From contig JAKZZE010000024.1 in the NCBI GenBank assembly GCA_024220505.1, forward strand, positions 62,001 through 126,000: a stretch of DNA of 64,000 bases, written 5' to 3'. Below the pieces are notes generated by a model. It made no database searches, was not told the origin of the DNA, and was given only the letters and a program-made list of their open reading frames with translations. This stretch comes from Rhizopus arrhizus. Taxonomy: Eukaryota > Mucoromycota > Mucoromycetes > Mucorales > Rhizopodaceae. A program made the translations under genes and the position numbers. Numbering within the stretch: position 1 is the first letter of the stretch; each line of letters begins with the position of its first letter. Below are positions 56,760-64,000 of this stretch, piece after piece.

Positions 56760-58150
56760 CTGTTTAATCATTGAGAGAGGAAAAATGAATAAAGAAAGGA
56801 TGATGTTCGTCCATAAAATAATAATCAAAATCGAATGACCCTCTTCTCTAAGCTTTTGTTCAAGAATCACCTTGACTATGTCATCTTTTCTCAGGAGAAC
56901 CGTCGCAGCTGTAGTAGCGCTCTTGAAAGACTTAACCTTGAGTATCATGGGTTGAAATACACTTGCCTGAAGGTTATCATGCACAGCGCCCTCGATCAAG
57001 CCAATCTCACCCTATTTTAAGATACTTTGATGGCAGTTTGATCCGCAATTAAAATAGCAGGTTATAAAGTACACTGGAACCCCAATTAATTAGATTCTTG
57101 GCTGGGACAAATAAACCATCAAAGCATTGACAAGCTCAGCCATCACACATTTTTCACGAGGACTCAATTGGATAGCCAAGGGTTCAGAATAGGAACTCAA
57201 TACGAATTCAACAGCACTCTACACCGAACACAGCATAATTACTTTCCAATGCTTTCTTGATCACACAAAGTGAATCATAAAGCAATCGTCCCCATTTTGT
57301 TCAGCATGTCATCATGGGTACACTCACAAGAGGACAGATGTAGAAAGTTGAATCCTGGTGCTTTTAACCAAGACGTACGCATCATTCAATACACATTCTT
57401 GAACTACTTGTTCTACAAAGCAAAGTCTTTTTTTTTTGTTACCTTTTAAATTAGCCAAAGAAGAAATCGAACTGGCATTAGCCCCTCTGGCCATACATTT
57501 TTTTTTCAAAGCGAATTCGGCTACGACAGCCATCTTTACGAGCCATCGATGCATTTCGTAGTCAAGAGAACACCGGCGGCAGTCTCCGAGGTATTTGAAT
57601 ATGCTCTGTGTCAATTCATTTTGTTTTCAAGAATTGTCACAAGTCCATTAGGGTCATCCATGCTATTGCCGCTGAGATGTGCCGGGTCAAAGTGCATGTC
57701 TAGACAACCCGGTTTCATCATTTGAGCGCCCACAGGAGCGCATGTTTGGGAATTGGTTGGGATCCTAAACCGGATCAACTATGGGCTTTGAGAGATTCAC
57801 AGTCTTCACAGCATGTCCACTTTCTTCTCATGCATAATCGATCGCACAGCACGCGCTTTTCCATGGAAAGTTAGGCAAAAAGTACGTGACAAACGAACCA
57901 AATGAGCTGATCCCTAGGCTTTTCTTCATTGCGATACATTTTGAACGCATGAATCCCTTGGCTGCGTTCATAGCTCGTTCCATTCATTCAGCTTGGATAT
58001 CGAAGCAGCAAACTTCTTTTTCAGCAACCATCATCTCAGCCAACACCGGTCCGTCACCCACTTGATGATGTGTTGCTGAGCTCATTCGGCCAGAGCCTTT
58101 TTTTTTTCTGCTGGACGCTGGACTCTTAAGGACGACCACAGATGACGGTC
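56760..58150 (-). pseudogene. Decayed TCP1-alpha (CCT1) chaperonin subunit copy
   Basis: Reading leftwards, fragments of one CCT1 protein appear in the right order. MNAAKGFMRSKCIAMKK (about 57970) is followed by the apical-domain block SSISSLANLKGN and then VVQECVLNDAYVLVKSTR (about 57480-57350). ALESNYAV and AVEFVLSSYSEPLAIQL come next (about 57250-57180), then LSPREKCVMAELVNALM, and finally VHDNLQASVFQPMILKVKSF with LLRKDDIVKVI (56960-56840). The last block matches the TCP1 C-terminus. Stops and frame changes separate the blocks, and the ATP-site and N-terminal regions are missing or unreadable. At about 57060-57115 foreign-looking sequence with GGCTGGGAC replaces part of the equatorial domain. 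It is a dead duplicate; an intact gene must exist elsewhere. Confidence 0.75.
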
Positions 58151-58507
58151 AGAGTCGACTTTGTTTGAGTTCATGTTATTCTATATCACCAGAAGCTTGC
58201 CTCAAAGTCATCAACAATACTTTGTCTAGACTCATGGTCCTAAAGAACTTTTTTTTTGAGTTATTTACAAGAGGTGAGCCAACAGGTATGGATCATAAAC
58301 AGAAAAGACCTCTTGTTCTCTGGGTATTTCAGCTATGGGCTCAACAGATAAAGATGAAAAAAAGGGGGCAATCTGTCAACTCGCTTCTTTTGCTTGCCAA
58401 TTCCCTTTTGAGAAACGAGCCAAGGGTGGTTTCTTTATTGAATACAAAAAATTAATAATAATAACGAAATGTGTTCTAAAAAAAGGAGGTCAATCTTTTG
58501 TATGCCG

Positions 58508-60402
58508 TCATTTTTTATCTGTTACCAGCTCACTGCGTGGAACTTTATTAAGTCGATATAACTTGATGCCTGTCCATGCAGATAAAAAGGCAGATACAAC
58601 AGAAGCCACACAGTTGAATAAGACAGCAAAGCCTAAACAGAAAGTCAGTTACCTGCCTTGTATGTCCATCATGTCAAACTACCATAACGAGGCGCATCAG
58701 ATGATCTAAATAGGTAGGCAGCGACAATGCTACCCACGTTACCAATCATCAGTATCGTAGCTACCGCGATCGCTCTCGTCGTCAACTCTGGATAATTAAG
58801 CGCTGGCCAACCAAAGGCAGCAGAGGCTAGGGATGATTTGGATCAGACACTATGTTAGACACAATCTGGATTTACCTTGTATGCCTATGCCCAAGGGAAT
58901 AATCAAGAGAATAGAATAAAGGACTAGAGAAAGAAGTCAGAAAGGTCACCAGGGTCTATACTGAATTTACCCCATTTATGATATATGAAATATAATGCGA
59001 GATAAGAAATAACGATCATAGTTGAACCAATGACCAGGATAGGCGCCCTCGCGTCATATCGACTGACCAAGTAACCACCCAACAAGATACCCAGGGTGCC
59101 TGTCACACAAGGGGGGGCGGTCAACAGTTGAGCGGTTGAAGGTTCAAATCCGAAGCCTACATGGATGTTAACATGGTAAAACCTGCAAGTACACCTTACC
59201 ACTGATGAGCATTGGAGAGAAAACACCAAAGCTGGTGATTGCAATCGAATTCAGAAAGAAGATGAGACCAAAGGCCCAAGTCTTCCAATCCAGTAGGACA
59301 ACACAGATGACTGTTATCGTGGCCGTGCGATCTGAACTGGGCTTGGCCTGATCCTCTGTTCTTTTCTTTTGTAATTCCTTTTGTTCATTCGTGAGCCATG
59401 AGACGGTTTGAAGATCGTCAAACAGAAAGAAATAGGAAACGATAGAGAGCAGGATGGTCGGGATACCTTCGGTAATGAAGAGATACTGCCAGCCGTGTAA
59501 ACCATGGGCACCATCCCAGAGTGAGACGAGATAGGTAAGTGGACCAGAGACGATGCCAGAGAGCGTGGCCATAGTAAGCAAGAGGCTGACGCGTATGCTG
59601 AATTCATGTGGTGTGTATACTTTGGATAATAAAAACAAGATACCTGGGATATAGCCACTTTCAGCTGCACTATAAAAGAGAATTGGCATGATGTGGTGAG
59701 AATCAATATGGTTTTACCCCAAAAAGAGTCGTACGATAAGTAGCCCAGAAAAGTCCTTGACGAAAGCGGTGGCCACGGTCGCTACACCCCAAGCAAACAT
59801 GATAAAGGATAGCCAGTTGGCTGCATTCGTTTTTTCCAAAATTATATTAGAGGGTATTTCAAAAATGATCTGCAAGGCATTGAGTTAAGTCACCCTTTTA
59901 AAAATAGTTTTATCACTTACGTAGGTAATAAAAAAGGCAGATATGGCCGTACTGAGCTCGGTTGAAGACATCTAGGATGATGATAAGTAAAATGGTTTAC
60001 TAAAATCTTTTTCTTACAGAAAGATCCACTTGAAGACCTGCTAAACTATATACGTTCAGGATAAGTATTGATTCAACTCTTTTTATTATCATTTTTTATT
60101 TTATTTTACGTGGCATTTCCAATATTGGCGCGATCCAAGAAATCAACAAAATAAAATAAACAAAACAAGGGCATAATCCTTAAATCAAGTTTTCTTAGCA
60201 ACCTTTTTTGTTCTGCTTGTACACTTGTTCCATTGAGATTTTCAACATCGTTATCTTCCAACGAAACATGGACAGTACTGTTGAGAGACATCATGGATAT
60301 ATTTTTCTGCGTTTCATTGAAAGAATTGGTTGTTTCTATTTTAGTACTTTCTGTAATAGACGAAGAAAAATAGTCCAAGGATTGTTCTTCGGTTGATTTC
60401 AT
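58508..60402 (-). CDS. MFS anion:cation symporter (Dal5/Tna1-like)
   Basis: Nine exons (60402-60110, 60045-60018, 59971-59921, 59869-59718, 59669-59200, 59156-58971, 58923-58876, 58826-58683, 58632-58508) give 498 residues. Family features are an approximately 75-residue hydrophilic N-terminus, KRLLRKLDLRIMPLFCLFYF and DFLDRANIGNATLAGLQVDL, which is the ACS signature at TM1. FFITYIIFEIPSNIILEK, the AAESGYIPG substrate-site block, a long charged central loop (TNEQKELQKKRTEDQAK) and TM7-12 follow. Members carry allantoate, nicotinate, vitamins or other organic anions with H+. Exons 2, 3 and 7 are only 28, 51 and 48 nt. The last intron (58633-58682) is placed so as to remove an in-frame TGA. The 3' end lies beside the CCT1 remnant. 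Confidence 0.9.
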
Positions 60403-61716
60403 TTTTTATAGGAAAAAAGTATAAAAATCAAAAAAGAAGAAGATGAAGCGAGATGAAAAGAATGAATGTGGTCACCCTTTCTCCCCTTACTCTCTTCATT
60501 TGAACTCTTTCCCCTTTTCATCTTCTCCTTTTTCTTTAAATGTTATTGTTCATCTATACAGTTTAATAACACATTGTTTTATTCAATCAAGATGATGACT
60601 AATGTAGGCTTAAATCTAATTTTAAACCATGACCCTGTCTACATGCCCTTTGATTCAAATCTGATTTCTTTATTCTCACTCACTCTCTCACTCTCTTTTC
60701 TCTCCCTGATCGGCTAAATCGTCGTTCCGAAAAGGCAAAAGTACCCTCAACACCTGCATAGAGTTTATGAAATAGATCCATTCAGTGAAAAATCTAGGAA
60801 CAGGTTTACTAAAAGTAATCTACTTCAGATCCACATACCCCTTATTTATTTTTCTCTCTCTCTCTTTGTGTTCTATGGGTTTTTCACTGAAACTCTTTTT
60901 CATGTCCCTCCAGTATAAGATCTGAAGCAGTCCCTCAGTTATCTCCGAATGTGACCGGTGTGTTGTCAAAAATTTTTTCCATCTTGCCTATAAAGCAAAT
61001 GTCCTGACTGATTCTTTTCAACAAAAGATTATTTAATGAAGATGACTATTTTGATTTTTTATTTACATGGTAAGTTTATATAACAAAGGATAAGAAGAAG
61101 ATGACGAATTGCATCCACATTTCTGAATATAAATGAAAGATTGGATATATTAACATGCACCACCATCTGATTCTTTTTATTTCTTTCATGTCTTGTACAT
61201 AAACTAATCTTGCAATCATTTTAGTCTAACTAAAAAGTTATTCATCGTTGCTGCTTGTGATGCTACTTCTTTTAATTGGTAAGTTATTAAAATTGGTTAT
61301 GGATACGGAAAGGATGAAATCCAAAGTTTTTTCGTCAGTTCTGCTTCTGAAAATCATTGAAGATAAGAACTTATCGCTTACTGAATCATTGTATTCATAA
61401 CCTAATATGTTTAAAGCAAGTTTTTATTAACTTTTTTTTTTTTTTTTACTAGCTTTAGCGTTGGCTTAGAAATAGTAAGTATTTTTTAAAAAAAAAAAAT
61501 CAAAGGATAGCACACAGTTTGTGTACCGTCCTTGATTCAACTGTTAAAAAAAAGAAAAACGCTTCCTCGTGAACCATTGCTTTTTGAACTATCAAAAAGT
61601 GTTCAATTATAATCTATGTTGATGACAGTGTTGAAATAAAGCCCTTTTTCTATTTACAATGTCTTTTTTTTTTACAATGGATGATCACTTTTATTTTTAC
61701 AACTTTTATACAATAT
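60403..61716. other. 1.3-kb spacer
   Basis: This is the MFS promoter and 3' region of the next leftward gene. It contains CT-rich tracts at about 60470-60530, 60670-60710 and 60850-60867, a T16 run near 61434-61449 and an A10 run near 61490. No coding content is convincing. Confidence 0.4.
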
Positions 61717-62168
61717 TTACAATGCATTTTCACCAAAGGTGTCTTCAATTTTGCCAGAAATATGACCAAATTCATCAGGATCTCTTGAATGCATATCACG
61801 AATGTCTTGTCGAATGCTGTCCATCAGCCATTGGTTGGCATCATGGCCAATTTCCAAAGGAGCATCATTGTCTGCTGCACTGTTGTAAGCACCAGCACTT
61901 GTACTGGTTTGAGTGACATTGTCATAGGTTTGGGTAGCATTGTCAACCGATCCAGCACCAATGTTGCTTGTATCCTGCTGTTGAGCAGATTCCCACATAT
62001 CCTTTGTCTTTGAAGTAGCCTATCCGAATCATCAACCGGCTATCTCAACAAAAAAAAAAAAAAAGTACTTACAGTGTTTACAGCTTGATTAATGTCATTT
62101 TTAAGATTGGTGTTGCGTTCACGGAATTGAGCTTCCATTTCAGAGTTTGTTATGTTTTCACGATCCAT
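61717..62168 (-). CDS. Small hydrophilic protein, unknown
   Basis: Two exons (62168-62073 and 62019-61717) give 132 residues. I do not recognise it. The protein is very polar and rich in Asn, Asp, Thr, Gln and Ala (NATQTYDNVTQTSTSAGAYN), with an amphipathic helical start (MEAQFRERNTNLKNDINQAV) and end (LMDSIRQDIRDMHSRDPDEF). There is no signal peptide or membrane segment. The composition recalls stress-related or LEA-like fungal proteins, but this is only an impression. The intron contains an A15/T15 run. Confidence 0.65.
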
Positions 62169-62442
62169 TTTTTTCTTCTTCTTTATTTGATGATTATAAA
62201 GAGTCATTAAAAAAGTAAAGGGTTTATATAGTGACACTGAATATTCATGCAGACAAAAAAAGCTACGTCTTTGGATAACAATCATTACATCATGATTGGC
62301 TCTCTCTCTTTTTCTCTACAAAGACAGTAATGAGGATCATGACATCATATTGAAGTATTCAAATACAAGCTTTATTGTGATGATTAAATATTAAGAAATT
62401 ATGATAGTACGATACGATATATAGAATCTAAGAAATGAATCA

Positions 62443-63024
62443 TTATTCATTCAAGAGAATAGATTGAGAAGGAGTTAATTCCAAATGAGAATCATTCACT
62501 GAAGAAGCATCTGTGGATAGACTGATAGAGGACGACAAACAGGGAAGAATATAAGGCTGGGATTGAACAAGAGTGGAAGGTGTAAAAAAATCATGCTTTT
62601 CAGTCCAGTGGCTCGTCAAACATCCAGATTGCGGCAAATTAAATTCCATGTCTTCTGTGACATCAATCCAATGATCTCTTTTACCTTCTAATGTAGGTGA
62701 AGGTGGCATGTATATCCCAGAAGCATCCACTGTAGACAACTTGTAGACTTCCTTCTTGTCTGATTCAACCCAGGGGACTGCATCTGGTTTCTTGACTTGC
62801 TTTTTACCAAAACTTAAAAAACGATTGCTCTCTGGGTGGTTGTCTTGACATTCCTCACCTCCTCTCTGGTTGTCATTTGTAGACTTTTGCCAAAACTTGA
62901 CAGGTCGCATGAATGATTTGTATTTGGGTTCATTGATTACTGTTGTCATTTGTAAATTTTCGTAGGAAAAATGAAAGAGATGAGAATGAATGAGATCAGG
63001 GGAGGTTCTATTTATATCTTTCAT
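62443..63024 (-). CDS. Unknown Ser/Pro-rich protein
   Basis: This is one exon of 193 codons from the first ATG; a second ATG at 62949 (MTTVINEPKYKSFMRPVKFW) seems the better start and would give 168 residues. I do not recognise it. There are clusters of aromatic and basic residues (MRPVKFWQK, NRFLSFGKKQVKKPDAVPW), an acidic middle (HWIDVTEDMEFNL) and a Ser-rich end (LSSSISLSTDASS). No membrane segment or signal peptide is seen. It may be a disordered regulatory protein. Confidence 0.6.
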   Translation of the reverse strand: MKDINRTSPDLIHSHLFHFSYENLQMTTVINEPKYKSFMRPVKFWQKSTNDNQRGGEECQDNHPESNRFLSFGKKQVKKPDAVPWVESDKKEVYKLSTVDASGIYMPPSPTLEGKRDHWIDVTEDMEFNLPQSGCLTSHWTEKHDFFTPSTLVQSQPYILPCLSSSISLSTDASSVNDSHLELTPSQSILLNE

Positions 63025-64000
63025 CAGTCATAGGCCATTGTCGGGTTTATTGTTCATCTTTATGAATTGTAACCAGTATGACGTTTTAAAGTGAAAAAGA
63101 AGGTTATTTTATATTAACCAATACAATTTAGGTTCCTTTAAAGTTAAATCACATAAATTAAGGGAATCTGTTGCGATAGAAACAAAAGGATCACTTTTGG
63201 ATAGTTTAATTTGAAATAAACTTTATTGAATAAAGGAGAATATGCGCTGATTTGTTACAAAAGGTTAAACTATTAAACATAGTACGTCATTGAATAAGGG
63301 ACAACAAGGGAAAATATATTTGCCGATTGTGGACTGTTAGCCTACTTTATTGTCTTTCACCTTCTTTTTCAAACAAAAAGAAAGATTCAATAAACCATTG
63401 CCCTCTTTCCTCTCATATTTAAGTCATGAAAAAACCTATAAAACATTGTCATAAACGGATTGAGTAACATTCGGATAGGATGGCGAGACCTTTTTACAGC
63501 TGACATAAGGTCACTTTTTTTTTAACTTTTTTTCACACACATGTGCCCCTTCCTCTCTCATTTGATTTTTACTTTCCAATGCAGTAATAAAAACAAGAGT
63601 TATGTGCATTTTGTGCTGTTATTTTTTGAAAACTGAAACAGAAAATGAGTTGCTTGAAAATAATTGAACCAGTTTGAACCGATCACAAATGAATTAAAAT
63701 CAGGTTAAGATTCAATGAAATACCATTCCTTAATGATACGATTTCATTCATAAATACAAGCCATTTAAATTGAATAAAAAAGAGAGAAAAAAATAAAGAC
63801 GATAGAAGAAGTATAGACTTTGAATGTCAATGAATAGTCTTGTAAAATTTCCGATATGATCCTTTGCCAAGACATCACTAAAAAGAACTATCACACACTT
63901 TGAAAAAACAAAATGTGTACACTGCAAATAATTTGAGAAGTTTTACTCCAATATTACACATGCCAAAAAAAAAAAAAAGAAAAAAGAAAAAAAAGGACTT
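63025..64000. other. AT-rich end of window
   Basis: I see no gene in the last 976 bases. There are T-runs near 63516-63534 and A-runs at 63965-63995. This is probably the promoter of the unknown gene at 62443 followed by intergenic DNA. Confidence 0.4.

Noticed and set aside
58671..58682. In-frame TGA that would make the MFS transporter a pseudogene
   Set aside because: A phase-consistent 50-nt intron (58633-58682) removes it and restores the conserved join RYG-FAVLF.
58335..58709. 124-codon + frame overlapping the MFS 3' end
   Set aside because: It lies opposite coding exons 8 and 9 of the MFS gene and looks like their shadow plus spacer.
59120..59160. GGTTCAAATCC resembling a tRNA T-arm
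   Set aside because: It is coding sequence of the MFS gene read on the other strand, and no cloverleaf can be built around it.

Overview
The window is nuclear DNA of a filamentous fungus, most likely an early-diverging one (Mucoromycota, Mucorales-like). The evidence is AT-rich spacers full of A/T homopolymers, many short introns (about 45-60 nt, GT...AG), very small exons, and fungal versions of housekeeping genes (ALG1, KRR1, RPA49, BCP1, PRMT1, ISD11, CRD1). I saw no tRNA, rRNA or CRISPR. Exon coordinates were built by hand from splice motifs, reading-frame phase and recognised protein families. For every multi-exon gene placed with confidence, the exon lengths sum to a whole number of codons.

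Left part (1-17.9 kb): 3' end of an ASXH (DEUBAD-like) protein with a RAMA-like tail; mitochondrial cardiolipin synthase; a kinesin-related protein whose motor lacks the ATP-binding loop; mitochondrial NUC1/EndoG nuclease; KRR1; a small secreted LysM protein; a PITHD1 homologue; BCP1/BCCIP; a four-helix membrane protein; and an STM1/SERBP1-like ribosome-binding protein. Between 17.9 and 21.7 kb lies gene-poor DNA with a possible transposase remnant.

Middle (21.7-41.4 kb): an SLC1-type dicarboxylate/amino-acid symporter convergent with a DUF2461 gene; a coiled-coil protein with a likely frameshift; a CacyBP/SIP-like CS-domain protein; a GATA factor convergent with asparagine synthetase; ISD11; a methyltransferase with an N-myristoylation signal; ALG1; a STE20/PAK-like kinase; a small PPxY tail-anchored protein; RNA polymerase I subunit A49; and PRMT1.

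Right part (41.4-64 kb): a dead Tc1/mariner element with its TA target duplication, more decayed coding DNA, a full ABCC transporter, a long empty AT-rich stretch, a CLC 2Cl-/H+ exchanger, a decayed TCP1-alpha (CCT1) copy, an MFS anion:cation symporter, and two small proteins of unknown function.

Functionally this is a mixed housekeeping block rather than a pathway cluster. Recurring themes are ribosome and Pol I biology (KRR1, BCP1, STM1-like, RPA49), mitochondrial maintenance (CRD1, NUC1, ISD11) and transport (SLC1, ABCC, CLC, MFS). Genes are tightly packed where convergent: three pairs have stop codons overlapping or 8-15 bp apart. The most unusual items are the ASXH-RAMA protein, the P-loop-less kinesin, a G-rich block in front of it, and the pseudogenes.
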